A stretch of DNA of 64,000 nucleotides from an uncultured Clostridia bacterium (GTDB taxonomy: Bacteria; Bacillota; Clostridia; UMGS1810). Positions 51,846 to 62,400 of this stretch are shown in pieces. The notes below the pieces were generated by a model, which made no database searches, was not told where the DNA came from, and saw only the letters and a list, made by a program, of their open reading frames with translations. The DNA lies in the NCBI GenBank assembly GCA_934500875.1, contig CAKSTL010000005.1, positions 1 to 64,000 on the forward strand, given 5' to 3'. The stretch's first letter is position 1, and each line of letters starts with the position of its first letter. The position numbers were made by a program, and so were the translations under genes.

Positions 51846-52739
51846 TTATTTTACCAATTTTATGCCGTAGTTTATAAGTGCGCTTCTTAAATATTTTTCG
51901 TTTTCGGGCGAAATTTCGCACAAAGGAAGCCTTAATGTGTCGGTATTGTACCCCATAAGGCTCATTGCCTTTTTGACGGGAATGGGGTTAACCTCGCAGA
52001 AAAGTGCGTCGATTATTTCCATAGCGTCAAGCTGAAGCTTCATAGCGCCCTCGGTATCTTTGTCAAGAAATTTTTGGCACATATCGTGCACGTTTTTCGG
52101 CGCAATGTTTGCAAGCACCGAGATAACGCCCAGTCCGCCGACGGACATAATGGGGACAATCTGGTCGTCGTTGCCCGAATAGATTACCATATCGGGACAT
52201 TTCGCCGCCATTTGCGCAACCTGCGTGATATTGCCGCTCGCCTCTTTTATGCCTATGATGTTTTCAACTTTTGAAAGCTCAAAAAGCGTGTCGGGCTTAA
52301 TGTTAAGACCCGTTCTCGAAGGAACGTTGTATAAAATAATAGGAATTTTAACCGAGTTTGCAAGCGCCGTAAAGTGCTTTACAAGACCTCTCTGAGTGGT
52401 TTTGTTGTAATACGGCGTAACGGTTAAAAGCCCGTCAACGCCAAGGCTCTCTGCCGCTTTGCAAAGGTTTACTCCGTGTGCGGTATCGTTGCTGCCCGTT
52501 CCTGCGATAACCGGAATTTTTCCGTTTATTCTTTTTACGGTGTAATCTATAACCGACAAATGCTCCTTATCGGGCATTGCCGCACTTTCGCCCGTAGTTC
52601 CGCATATGATTATTGCGTCGGTTTCATTTTCAAGGTGAAAATCCAAAAGCCTTCCGAGTTCTTCAAAATCTATTGCCCCGTCTTTTGTAAACGGAGTTAT
52701 AATGGCAACTCCCGAGCCTGTGAAAATCGGTTTTTTCAC
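51846..52739 (-). CDS. dapA: 4-hydroxy-tetrahydrodipicolinate synthase
   Basis: Condenses aspartate semialdehyde with pyruvate. The 297 residues show GTTGESAAMPDKEH, the catalytic tyrosine in LYNVPSRTGLN, and the Schiff-base lysine in IGIKEASGN. The start is GTG 52739, placed 7 bases after GGAGGG; the ATG at 52754 is itself part of that RBS region. The asd gene is 21 bp upstream. Confidence 0.95.
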   Translation of the reverse strand: MKKPIFTGSGVAIITPFTKDGAIDFEELGRLLDFHLENETDAIIICGTTGESAAMPDKEHLSVIDYTVKRINGKIPVIAGTGSNDTAHGVNLCKAAESLGVDGLLTVTPYYNKTTQRGLVKHFTALANSVKIPIILYNVPSRTGLNIKPDTLFELSKVENIIGIKEASGNITQVAQMAAKCPDMVIYSGNDDQIVPIMSVGGLGVISVLANIAPKNVHDMCQKFLDKDTEGAMKLQLDAMEIIDALFCEVNPIPVKKAMSLMGYNTDTLRLPLCEISPENEKYLRSALINYGIKLVK

Positions 52740-52760
52740 TTTAAAACCCTCCATTAAAAT

Positions 52761-53762
52761 TTATTTGTTTTCCCATTGCTCAATAAGCTTTTGCGCAATC
52801 TGAACAGCGTTTGTGGCAGCGCCTTTTCTTATATTATCGGCAACAACCCAAAGGTTTACACCCGATTCAACGCTTTCGTCACGTCTTATTCTGCCGACAA
52901 AAGTTTCGTTTTTGCCCGCTGCGTCAAGCGCAAGAGGATATACGTCGTGTTCAACGTCGTCCTGAACGATTATGCCGGGCGCCTCCTCAAGCGTTTTTCG
53001 TAAGTCGTCCAAATCAAACTGATTGTAAAACTCAACGTTAATAGCCTCGGAATGGCTGTTGAAAACAGGCACGCGCACGGTTGTGGCGGTAATTTTTATG
53101 CTGTTGTCGCCAAGAATTTTTCTTGTTTCGTTAACCATTTTCATCTCTTCCTTGGTGTAACCGTTAGGAAGAAATACATCTATATGAGGCAGGCAGTTTC
53201 CCGCAATCTGATGCGGAAATTTTTTCGGCGCCTCGCCCTTTAAGCCGTTTTCAAGGTCTTTGTATCCGGCAAGGCCTGCGCCCGACACCGCCTGATAGGT
53301 AGAATACACAATACGTTTGATTTTGTATTTGTCGTGCAGGGGTTTTAACGCAACCATAGCCTGAATTGTGGAGCAGTTGGGATTTGCGATAATACCTTTG
53401 TTCCATTTTATATCGTCCGGGTTAACCTCGGGAACAACCAAAGGAACGTTATCGTCCATTCTCCAGGCGCTGGAATTATCTATAACAACACAGCCCTTGG
53501 AAGCGGCAATGGGAGCAAACTTTTCGCTTGTGGAGCCGCCCGCCGAAAAGAGCGCAATGTCAAAGCCTTCGTCAAACGAATTTTCGCAAAGCTCTTTTAC
53601 AACATAGTCTTTTCCCATAAAGGTAAGATGCGTTCCTGCCGAGCGTGCCGACGAAAAAAGCGTATAGCTTTCTGCCGGAAGCTTAACCTCTTCAAGCACT
53701 TTCAGAAAAGTTCTTCCAACCATACCCGTTGCGCCCACAACGGCGATTTTGTATTTTTTCAT
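52761..53762 (-). CDS. asd: aspartate-semialdehyde dehydrogenase
   Basis: Reduces aspartyl phosphate to aspartate semialdehyde, the substrate of DapA. The 333 residues have the nucleotide loop VVGATGMVGRTFL, the catalytic Cys in NPNCSTIQAMVAL and the substrate Arg/His region KEEMKMVNETRKIL. AGGGGTG precedes the ATG. It leads the operon asd-dapA-dapB from a near-consensus promoter. No aspartokinase gene is in the window, and no lysine riboswitch lies in the short leader. Confidence 0.96.
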   Translation of the reverse strand: MKKYKIAVVGATGMVGRTFLKVLEEVKLPAESYTLFSSARSAGTHLTFMGKDYVVKELCENSFDEGFDIALFSAGGSTSEKFAPIAASKGCVVIDNSSAWRMDDNVPLVVPEVNPDDIKWNKGIIANPNCSTIQAMVALKPLHDKYKIKRIVYSTYQAVSGAGLAGYKDLENGLKGEAPKKFPHQIAGNCLPHIDVFLPNGYTKEEMKMVNETRKILGDNSIKITATTVRVPVFNSHSEAINVEFYNQFDLDDLRKTLEEAPGIIVQDDVEHDVYPLALDAAGKNETFVGRIRRDESVESGVNLWVVADNIRKGAATNAVQIAQKLIEQWENK

Positions 53763-53815
53763 AATTTTTAAACACCCCTTGAAATTGTATTAAAAAACTC
53801 AGACATCTTTAGGAT

Positions 53816-53844
53816 ATCATACCATTTTAGGGAGGATAAGTCAA
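53816..53844 (-). promoter_or_regulatory. promoter of asd-dapA-dapB
   Basis: On the - strand TTGACT (53839-53844), 17 bp, TATGAT (53816-53821), 54 bp upstream of asd. Confidence 0.75.
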
Positions 53845-53882
53845 CATTTATATTAAAATTTTATAAAAATGCTTGACTTATC
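53835..53882. repeat. 10-bp inverted repeat between asd and spoIID
   Basis: GATAAGTCAA (53835-53844) and TTGACTTATC (53873-53882) are perfect complements 28 bp apart. The left arm holds the -35 box of asd; the right arm would be a -35 box facing spoIID (TTGACT, 17 bp, TATCCT). Either a mirrored pair of promoters or a shared operator. Confidence 0.6.
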
Positions 53883-53969
53883 ACGTTTATTATTTTATCC
53901 TTATAATGTATACGTATAATATAATGTATATGTTTGTTTTTACTTATTATATAAATGAAGGTGTTTTGT

Positions 53970-55214
53970 TTGAAAAAATTTGCGGGAATAATAAGCATAA
54001 TTTTTGTGATTTTATCGTTTTCTACCATATGTTATGCAGCCGGCAGCGGCTTTGATACAATAAAACTCGGTTTGTTTTTCGGTCAGAGCGCAAAGGACAG
54101 CGTAAATCTTTCGTGCAGCGGCGGATTTTTTGTCGGATACGAGCAAAACGGCGAATTTATTGAGACGATGGCTGTTGACAAAAGCGATATAAGGGTTTTT
54201 GCAAACGATGCGGGGCAGATTGAAATTGAAGGCGTTTCGGCATTCGACGGCGATACGACGCTGCGCCCGGGGTTGGGATTTTTAAAAATCGAAGGTACGG
54301 AATACAGAGGAGATTGCCTTCTTATTTTAAAGGACGGCAAAATGACGGTTATAAACAAGCTTCCCACAGAGGAATATTTGTATTCGGTTCTGGGAAAAGA
54401 GATGAGCCCCTCCTGGCCGATTGAGGCGCTTAAGGCACAGGCAATCTGCGCCCGAAGCTATGCGGTGCGAAACTGGAACAAATTTTCGTCATACGGCTTT
54501 AACCTTTGCACAACCACCGTGAGCCAGGTTTACGGCGGAACGGCAACCGAGTCGGAAAAAACGATTGACGCAGTAAATCAGACGAGAGGACAGCTTTTAA
54601 AATACAACGGTCAGGTTGCCGAGGCGCTTTTCTTTGCTTCGGACGGCGGATATACTGCGGACGCAAAATATGTGTGGGGCGGCAGTGTGCCGTATCTTAC
54701 CGCAAAAGAAGACCCTTACGAGGTTAACGAAAAAGCGTCCTACGGAACGTGGACGGTCACCTTGTCGGCGGAGGATGTTGCGCAAAAGCTTTTAAACCGC
54801 AGCATTAATATAGGAAGAATTTCGGACGTGCGCGTGACAAAAGAGGATAATCACACGGTTTACGAGGTTGAAATAACGGGAAGCGGCGGTACACACATTA
54901 TAAAAAACGACGACGTGCGTGTGTTTTTCGGTCTTAAGAGCCAGTATTTTGTAATAAGCGCACAGGGCGGAAATTCGGGCAGTATCGCCGAAAACTGGAG
55001 CCTTTTTAAAAAGAACGCTTACGATTATTACATAAACGGCGATTTTTCGGTTTTTGCAGACGGTATGCCGTCCGCCGGGAGCTTTACATTCAGCGGAAGA
55101 GGCTACGGTCACAGGGTTGGTATGAGCCAGTGCGGCGCAAGGGATATGGCGCTTATGGGCTTTAGCGCATACAAAATTCTTGATTTTTACTACACCGGCA
55201 CGGTGGTTGAATAG
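53970..55214 (+). CDS. spoIID: SpoIID/LytB-domain peptidoglycan hydrolase
   Basis: Lytic transglycosylase that thins septal peptidoglycan during forespore engulfment. The 414 residues have a signal/anchor segment (MKKFAGIISIIFVILSF) and the SpoIID core LPTEEYLYSVLGKEMSPSWP with the catalytic Glu and IEALKAQAICARSYAV. It ends GRGYGHRVGMSQCGARDMAL. The start is TTG 53970, placed after AAGGTG; the ATG at 53955 lacks an RBS. It could be a SpoIID-like paralogue rather than the true spoIID; its usual spoIIQ/murAA neighbours are absent. Confidence 0.85.
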   Translation: MKKFAGIISIIFVILSFSTICYAAGSGFDTIKLGLFFGQSAKDSVNLSCSGGFFVGYEQNGEFIETMAVDKSDIRVFANDAGQIEIEGVSAFDGDTTLRPGLGFLKIEGTEYRGDCLLILKDGKMTVINKLPTEEYLYSVLGKEMSPSWPIEALKAQAICARSYAVRNWNKFSSYGFNLCTTTVSQVYGGTATESEKTIDAVNQTRGQLLKYNGQVAEALFFASDGGYTADAKYVWGGSVPYLTAKEDPYEVNEKASYGTWTVTLSAEDVAQKLLNRSINIGRISDVRVTKEDNHTVYEVEITGSGGTHIIKNDDVRVFFGLKSQYFVISAQGGNSGSIAENWSLFKKNAYDYYINGDFSVFADGMPSAGSFTFSGRGYGHRVGMSQCGARDMALMGFSAYKILDFYYTGTVVE

Positions 55215-55268
55215 GCATACGGGGGCTTGGCTTACGTCATCCTGCGTTTTACGAAAGGAACATTTTTT

Positions 55269-56294
55269 ATGAAAACAAGCGATTTTTATTATGATTTGCC
55301 CGAGCGCCTCATTGCGCAGGACCCTCTTGAGGACAGGGCTTCGTCACGTCTTTTGGTGCTTGACAAAGAAAGCGGCGAAACAGAGCATACAATTTTTAAA
55401 AATATATCGGATTATCTTAAAAAGGGCGATTGCCTTGTAATTAACAATACAAAGGTAATTCCGGCACGTCTTATCGGCGAAAAAGAGGAAAGCGGCGCAA
55501 AGGTTGAATTTTTGCTGCTTAAAAAAATTTCGCTTGACGTGTGGGAGGTTATTGTAAAACCGGGAAGAAAGCTCAGAGAAGGCGCACGTGCCGTGTTCGG
55601 CGGCGGTCTTTTGAGGGCTGAGGTTGAAAAGGTTTTGCCCGACGGAAACAGAATTGTAAGGTTTTTTTACGACGGAGTTTTTGAAAACGTGCTTGATACG
55701 CTCGGTCAGATGCCGCTTCCGCCGTACATCACGCACGCTCTTAAGGATAAAAACCGTTATCAGACGGTTTACGCAAAAAACGACGGCTCGGCGGCGGCTC
55801 CCACGGCAGGGCTGCATTTTACAAAAGAGCTTCTGGAAAAAATTAAAAATACGGGTGTGGATATTGCCGAGCTTACCCTTCACGTGGGGCTGGGAACCTT
55901 CCGTCCGGTAAAGGTGGACGACGTGGAATCGCACGTTATGCACTCGGAATTTTATAATATTGACGCCGAAAATGCGGATATAATAAACAATGCAAAGAAA
56001 AACGGCGGCAGAATTATATCGGTCGGCACAACCTCCACAAGGGTGCTTGAAACGGTTGCGGACAACGACGGATTTGTTGCTCCTTCGTCGGGCGAAACAA
56101 AAATTTTTATTTATCCGCCGTACAAATTTAAAATTGTGGATGCGCTTATCACCAATTTTCACCTTCCCGAATCGACGCTGCTTATGCTTGTAAGCGCTCT
56201 TGCCGGCAGGGAAAATATTATGAAGGCATACAAAGAGGCGGTCGATAATGAATACCGGTTTTTCAGCTTCGGCGACGCTATGCTTATAAAGTGA
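55269..56294 (+). CDS. queA: S-adenosylmethionine:tRNA ribosyltransferase-isomerase
   Basis: Adds the epoxycyclopentane moiety during queuosine synthesis on tRNA. The 341 residues start MKTSDFYYDLPERLIAQDPL and contain LGQMPLPPYI, the signature AAPTAGLHFT, ELTLHVGLGTFRPV and TNFHLPESTLLMLVSA. AAAGGA sets ATG 55269; an in-frame ATG at 55227 is too far from it. It is followed by tgt after 34 bp, the usual queA-tgt pair. Confidence 0.96.
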   Translation: MKTSDFYYDLPERLIAQDPLEDRASSRLLVLDKESGETEHTIFKNISDYLKKGDCLVINNTKVIPARLIGEKEESGAKVEFLLLKKISLDVWEVIVKPGRKLREGARAVFGGGLLRAEVEKVLPDGNRIVRFFYDGVFENVLDTLGQMPLPPYITHALKDKNRYQTVYAKNDGSAAAPTAGLHFTKELLEKIKNTGVDIAELTLHVGLGTFRPVKVDDVESHVMHSEFYNIDAENADIINNAKKNGGRIISVGTTSTRVLETVADNDGFVAPSSGETKIFIYPPYKFKIVDALITNFHLPESTLLMLVSALAGRENIMKAYKEAVDNEYRFFSFGDAMLIK

Positions 56295-56328
56295 CAAATT
56301 TTGTGTTAAAAAGGGAAGGAATTTTTTG

Positions 56329-57459
56329 ATGTTTAAAATACTCAAAACCCAAGGCAGGGCAAGAAGGGGCGAATTTACAACAATCCACGGCGCTGTTCAG
56401 ACGCCTGTTTTTATGAATGTGGGTACGCTCGGCGCAATAAAGGGCGCAGTTTCAACCTTGGATTTAAAGGATGTCGGCTGTCAGATTGAGCTTTCAAATA
56501 CGTATCATCTGCACCTCCGCCCGGGGGACGAGGTTGTTCACGATTTGGGCGGACTTCACAAGTTTATCAACTGGGACAGACCCATTCTTACCGATTCGGG
56601 CGGATTTCAGGTGTTTTCGCTCGCTTCATTGCGGAAAATCAAGGAAGAGGGAGTGTATTTTTCCTCGCACATAGACGGACGCAAAATTTTTATGGGTCCC
56701 GAAGAAAGTATGCAGATTCAGTCAAACCTTGCCTCAACCATTGCAATGGCTTTTGACGAATGTGTTGCGCTTCCCGCAAAATACGACTATTCAAAACAGT
56801 CGGCAGAGCGCACCGCACGCTGGCTTGAGCGGTGCAGGGACGAGATGAAAAGATTAAACTCGCTTGATAAAACCATCAACAAAAATCAAATGCTGTTTGG
56901 TATAAACCAGGGCGCAGTGTTTGACGATTTACGCATAGAAAATATGAAACAGATTGCAAAGCTTGACCTTGACGGATATGCCGTGGGCGGTCTTGCGGTG
57001 GGCGAAACGCACGAGGAAATGTACCATATTCTGGACGTTACCCTTCCGTTTGCGCCCGAAAACAAGCCGAGATATCTTATGGGGGTCGGCACGCCGATAA
57101 ATATTCTGGAGTCGGTGGACAGGGGAATTGACTTTTTCGACTGCGTAATCGCTTCGAGAAACGCGCGCCACGCAAATCTTTTTACAAACAACGGCTATAT
57201 GAATCTTAACAACGCAAAATACGAGCGTGATATGCGCCCGATTGACGAAAACTGCGGCTGTGTTGCGTGCAGAAATTATTCAAGGGCTTATATAAGGCAT
57301 CTTTTCAAGGCGAAAGAAATGCTGGCTATGCGCCTTTGCGTTTTGCACAATCTTTATTTTTACAATCATCTTATGGAGGATATCCGCCTTGCGATAGAAG
57401 AGGGCAGATTCAACCGTTTTAAAGAAGAGAAGATATGTGATTTTTCAAAACGTCTGTAA
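56329..57459 (+). CDS. tgt: tRNA-guanine transglycosylase
   Basis: Exchanges guanine 34 for preQ1 in tRNAs with GUN anticodons. The 376 residues show SNTYHLHLRPGDEVV, the catalytic Asp region ILTDSGGFQVFSL, the nucleophile loop GGLAVGETHEEM with DCVIASRNARHANLF, and the zinc site CGCVACRNYSRAYIRHL. GGGAAGGA precedes ATG 56329; the TTG just before it is possible. queA-tgt make up a two-gene operon. Confidence 0.96.
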   Translation: MFKILKTQGRARRGEFTTIHGAVQTPVFMNVGTLGAIKGAVSTLDLKDVGCQIELSNTYHLHLRPGDEVVHDLGGLHKFINWDRPILTDSGGFQVFSLASLRKIKEEGVYFSSHIDGRKIFMGPEESMQIQSNLASTIAMAFDECVALPAKYDYSKQSAERTARWLERCRDEMKRLNSLDKTINKNQMLFGINQGAVFDDLRIENMKQIAKLDLDGYAVGGLAVGETHEEMYHILDVTLPFAPENKPRYLMGVGTPINILESVDRGIDFFDCVIASRNARHANLFTNNGYMNLNNAKYERDMRPIDENCGCVACRNYSRAYIRHLFKAKEMLAMRLCVLHNLYFYNHLMEDIRLAIEEGRFNRFKEEKICDFSKRL

Positions 57460-57506
57460 TTTTTTGATGAAAAATGTATAAATTTAAAAAAATAAGCGTA
57501 AATGCC

Positions 57507-57535
57507 TTGACATTTGTCGGATAAAATAATAAAAT
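57507..57535 (+). promoter_or_regulatory. promoter of pyrG
   Basis: Perfect TTGACA (57507-57512), 17 bp, TAAAAT (57530-57535), 52 bp before pyrG. I saw no clear attenuator with a C-rich initiation region. Confidence 0.75.
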
Positions 57536-57587
57536 GAATAGGTATGTGTTTTAATCTTTAAAAATTATCAGAATAAGGGGTGGAAAA

Positions 57588-59189
57588 ATGGCAGTTAAAT
57601 ATATCTTTGTAACCGGCGGAGTCGTATCGGGGCTTGGAAAGGGCATTACCGCCGCCTCGCTCGGCAGATTGTTAAAATCAAGAGGGTTAAAGGTGACAAT
57701 TCAAAAATTCGACCCTTATATAAATGTTGACCCGGGAACTATGAGTCCTTATCAGCACGGTGAGGTTTTTGTTACCGACGACGGCGCAGAAACCGACCTT
57801 GACCTCGGTCACTACGAGAGATTTGTAAACGAAAATTTAAGCGTTGACAGCAACGTTACAACCGGTAAAATTTACTGGTCGGTAATAACCAAAGAGAGAA
57901 GAGGAGATTTTCTCGGCGGCACGGTGCAGGTTATTCCGCACATCACAAACGAAATAAAAGAAAAAGTATACAGGGTTGCCAAAAACAAGAATGTTGACGT
58001 GGTAATCACAGAAATCGGCGGCACGGTGGGCGATATCGAAAGCACGCCGTATCTTGAGGCAATAAGGCAGGTTGCAGTTGAAGTCGGCAAAGAAAACTGT
58101 CTTTACATTCACCTTACTCTGCTTCCTTATCTTTCGCAGTCGGGCGAGCAGAAGTCAAAGCCCACTCAGCACAGCGTAAAAGAGCTTCTCGGGCTTGGTA
58201 TTCAGCCTGATATTATCGTGTGCAGAACCGAAATCGGCATTGACGAAGAGGTTAAAAACAAAATCAGCCTTTTCTGCAATATCCGTCCCGACGCAGTTAT
58301 CGAAAACAAAAACGCTTCGGTAATTTACGAAGTTCCGCTTATGCTTGAAGAGGCGGGTCTTGCACGTGTTGTGTGCGACAGGCTTAAGCTTACCGATAAA
58401 GAGCCTGACCTTGCAAGCTGGCGTGCTATGGTTGAAAAAATCAAAAATTTAAAAGGCAGCGTGCGTATAGCGCTTGTCGGCAAATACGTTGCCCTGCACG
58501 ACGCTTACATAAGCGTTGCGGAGTCGCTTAAACACGGCGGAATTGCAAATGATGTAAACGTTGAAATAGACTGGATAGATTCGGAAGAGGTTACCCGTGA
58601 AAACGCAGCCGAAAAGCTTAAGGACGCTGACGGAATTTTGGTTCCCGGCGGCTTCGGCGACAGAGGAATCGAAGGCAAAATTGCGGCAATCGAATATGCC
58701 CGCACAAACGACGTTCCGTTTTTCGGAATATGCCTCGGTATGCAGCTTGCGGTTGTTGAATACGCACGAAACGTTTTGGGTTATGCCGACGCTCATTCCA
58801 CCGAGTTTGCGCCCGATACAACCCATCCGGTAATCGACATTATGGACGAGCAGAAGGAAATTTCAAATATGGGCGGCACAATGCGGTTGGGTCTTTATCC
58901 CTGCAAGCTTAACGAGGGCGGAAAATGCCGTGCATTATATAATGAAGATTTAATTTACGAGCGCCACCGCCACCGTTACGAATTCGGCAACGCTTACCGT
59001 GAAGATTTCAAAAAAGGCGGTATGTTTATTTCGGGTATTTCGCCCGACGAAAAGCTTGTCGAAATTGTTGAGCTTCCGAAAAACAAGTGGCATATCGGAG
59101 TGCAGTTCCACCCCGAGTTCAAGTCCAGACCCAACAAGCCCCATCCGCTTTTTGCAAGCTTTATCGGTGCGGCAGTGAAAAATAAATAA
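57588..59189 (+). CDS. pyrG: CTP synthase
   Basis: Aminates UTP to CTP with glutamine and ATP. The 533 residues have the N-terminal synthetase domain (VTGGVVSGLGKGITAASLGR, then KFDPYINVDPGTMSPYQHGE) and a C-terminal class I amidotransferase domain. The latter has the catalytic Cys in FFGICLGMQLAVVEYAR and His/Glu in GVQFHPEFKSRP. AAGGGG precedes the ATG. The gene is monocistronic, followed by the S-layer gene under its own promoter. Confidence 0.97.
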   Translation: MAVKYIFVTGGVVSGLGKGITAASLGRLLKSRGLKVTIQKFDPYINVDPGTMSPYQHGEVFVTDDGAETDLDLGHYERFVNENLSVDSNVTTGKIYWSVITKERRGDFLGGTVQVIPHITNEIKEKVYRVAKNKNVDVVITEIGGTVGDIESTPYLEAIRQVAVEVGKENCLYIHLTLLPYLSQSGEQKSKPTQHSVKELLGLGIQPDIIVCRTEIGIDEEVKNKISLFCNIRPDAVIENKNASVIYEVPLMLEEAGLARVVCDRLKLTDKEPDLASWRAMVEKIKNLKGSVRIALVGKYVALHDAYISVAESLKHGGIANDVNVEIDWIDSEEVTRENAAEKLKDADGILVPGGFGDRGIEGKIAAIEYARTNDVPFFGICLGMQLAVVEYARNVLGYADAHSTEFAPDTTHPVIDIMDEQKEISNMGGTMRLGLYPCKLNEGGKCRALYNEDLIYERHRHRYEFGNAYREDFKKGGMFISGISPDEKLVEIVELPKNKWHIGVQFHPEFKSRPNKPHPLFASFIGAAVKNK

Positions 59190-59299
59190 AACAAAGCCGA
59201 AAATTTTAATTAAAATAATAAAAAATACACAAAGCGTTTTTCAAAAATGTAATTAATATTTCTGTATTTTTACATTTTTGTTACAACAATAAATTGTTC

Positions 59300-59328
59300 T
59301 TGACGGCATTTTAAAGGGGTGCTATAAT
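59300..59328 (+). promoter_or_regulatory. promoter of the S-layer gene
   Basis: TTGACG (59300-59305), 17 bp, perfect TATAAT (59323-59328). The predicted start is about 150 nt upstream of the coding region. Confidence 0.8.
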
Positions 59329-59486
59329 GAACACAAGGTTGGTAAAGGTATCTTTGGTGTGCCTTTGAGTACATAAAAGGTTCCTTTTCCGATAAAGTGA
59401 TTAAGCTGTAAATGAAAGAGGCGGCTTAAGCACGACTTAAGTTTAATCTCTTTCAAAACAATATTTTATAAGGAGGATTTGAGACT
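59329..59486 (+). promoter_or_regulatory. long structured 5' leader of the S-layer mRNA
   Basis: GAAAGAG (59414-59420) pairs with CTCTTTC (59448-59454) around an inner CTTAAG/CTTAAG hairpin (59425-59430 with 59436-59441). Further small hairpins (AAAGG/CCTTT, AAAAGG/CCTTTT) lie upstream. AAGGAGG ends the leader. Structured leaders often stabilise abundant S-layer transcripts. Confidence 0.6.
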
Positions 59487-62400
59487 ATGAAAAATCTCAA
59501 AAAGGTTTTGGCACTTGTTGTAGTATTCGCTATGATGCTTTCTACAGTTGCTTTTGCAGGTTCTTTCCCGGACGTTGCAGATGACGCTGATTATGCAAGT
59601 GCAATCGAAACACTCGCAGCAATGGGATTCTTTAAAGGTGACGACAACGGCAACTTTAATCCCGACGCTACAATCACAAGAGCAGAATATGCTGTAATCG
59701 TTTGCAGACTTTTAGGTATTGAAGGTTCTGCAACAGGCAAATGCGACTTCACAGACGCTGCTGACCACTGGGCTACAGGCTACATAAAAATGGCTAACCA
59801 GTACGGTATCGTTAAAGGCTACGGCGACGGTAACTTCGGTCCCGACGACGCAGTTAAATACGAAGAAGCTGTTAAAATGCTCGTTTGCGCATTAGGCTAT
59901 GAGCCGATGGCAACATCTAAAGGCGGTTACCCCACAGGTTATATCGCAGTTGCTTCGCAGATTGGTCTTCTTGACAGTGTATCCGGCGCAACACAGGGCA
60001 CAGGCGCTGCAAGAAACATTGTTGCTACAATGACTTACAACGCACTTGATATCCCCGTTATGGAGCAGACAGGTTTCGGTACAGACATCTCTTACGAAAT
60101 TATGAAAGAGAATGACGACCACGACAAAGCTACTCTCTTAACAAAAATGGGTATCTACAAATTAGGCGGTACTGTTGACGCTAACTCCAAAGTTGGTTAT
60201 GGCGTTGAAAAAGTAAACGCAGGTCAGATTTCGTTCACAGTTGACGACGATTATGATTGCCCCGAAAAGGCTCTTCAGATGAAAGTTGTTAACGGCAACG
60301 ACAAAACTTACACAAAGACATTTGAAGTAGGCAACACAAACGCTGAAGAATTTGTTGGTACAAAAGCTATCATCTACGTTGCTAAAGAAAGCGGCAAATG
60401 GGTTGTTAAAGCTGTCGAAATGGACAACGACTCCACAAGCACTTTGACAATCAAAGCTTCTGACCTTAACGATGACGAGCGTCATTTCAATGATTCTAAG
60501 CCGAGCTTCAGATACTACAAAGACGGCGCTACAAGCGGTACAGGCACAAAGGTTAACCTTTCTTACGCTGGTACTGATACAAAAGATTATGCTGCAACAT
60601 GGAACAACAAATCTGTTACAGCTGCAGAGCTTCAGACTAACCTCAAATCTTCTGTATCGGCTATGATCGAGCTTATCGACAAAGACAACGATACAAAATA
60701 TGATATCGTTAAAGTTTATGAGTATCTCCACATGATTGCTCGGTCTTACGACGAAAACAAGGGTACAATCGAAACCTACAACGGCTCAAAGATTGACCTT
60801 GCTATTGATGACGACGATAAAGTTGTTACAATCAAAGACGTAAACGGCAACGAAATCGCAGCAAGCGATATCGCTGACGGTGATGTTCTTGCTATTATCG
60901 TAGATGCTAAAAGTGATGATCCTTGGAACATCAAAGAAACTTCTCTTAAGAATGCTGACAAATATGAGTCTTTGGATATCACAGTTCTTAAAAACAGCAC
61001 TGTAACAGGCGTTGTTAAAGAATATGACAAAGATAAAGAGACAGGCGACATCGTTGTATCTATCGACGGTAAAGACTATGATGTTGACAGCAAAGAAATT
61101 TACAACAAATCTAAAATCGACCTCCAGGCTGAAGGTACTTTCTACATTGGTATCAATGGCGAAATCGTAGGTTTTGAAGGCGAAAACAAAACATCTGATA
61201 ACTTTGCATTCATTATGAACGCTTACACATCCGGTAAAAACACAAATCAGATGGAATTGTTAACAAAAGACGGCAAGACTGTTACTTACGACCTTGCTTC
61301 TTCTATCAGATTTGCTAACCCGAACTACGGTCTTACAGGCGAAACAACAAACTACATCAAGAAAGACATCGACAAGACAGTTTCGACAACTGTTGGTGAT
61401 TCCGGTTACATCAAAGATTTGACAGCTATGTTGAAGAACACAACTTGGGAAGGCCTCTTCAAAGATGCCGCAGGTTCTGTTTCTATCAGAGAACAGCTCG
61501 GTTCTAAAGATGACGGTGTATTCTATAACAACATAGATGAAGCTCTTAAAGAAACCGGTGCAACGAAAGAAAAAATCGCTGCTGCAAGATTTATCACATA
61601 CAAACTTAACTCTAACAACGAAATCGTTGAAATCAAACCTGCTTCGACAAAGAAAGCTAATGTTGAAGGTACAAACAGTGTAGATTTCGGTAAAGAAAAA
61701 GAAGTTGTATCGGGTACTTACAAAGCATCCGGTCAGAAGGTTGGCACCAAACTCTTGAACGACAACATAGTTGTATTCAAGCTCGACTGGACAAATCCGT
61801 CAAGCTCGAAAGTTACAGACGTTTCTTACTTCGTTGATGACAGCCAGTACACAGCACTTCTCTACAACAAGAATGATGACAGCTACTACGGCGCTGCTGT
61901 AATTCTTACAGCTGATGCAGTATTTGAAGACGGTGCAGGTCTTGCAATCGTTGAGTCTAAGAGAGATACAAAAGACGACGCTGATAACGATATAACAAAA
62001 GTTACAGCTTACAAAGACGGCGAAACTGTTGAACTTACATTTGATGATGATTCAAATGATAAGGGCGGCAATGTAGCTCCCGGCTCGTTCGACGTTGGTA
62101 CAGTTATTATGTACAATGCAAATGCAGAAGGTCTTGTTTCTGACTACGCTGTAGTTGGTACAACCAAGAACAGAGAGTTCACATTTGCAAACGGCTTCAA
62201 GACAGCTGACGGTGTTAAATTCGGTGTTGATGATGACGACGCTTTCTACTATGGTTATATTAAGACAAAGACCACAAATGATAACGAAGTTACAATTAAC
62301 GTAAAAGATTCTATTCCTGCTAAAGACGCTGATAACAACGATATTGCAGGTACAGACAGACAGTTTACAGTTGGTAAAGCTAACCAGTACACAGTTACAG

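Noticed and set aside
53763..53969. lysine riboswitch ahead of asd
   Set aside because: The leader is about 50 nt, far below the size of a lysine riboswitch, and shows no matching core.
55344..56345. 333-residue open frame antisense to queA
   Set aside because: Opposite a certain queA, Arg/Lys/Phe-rich without domains; shadow frame.
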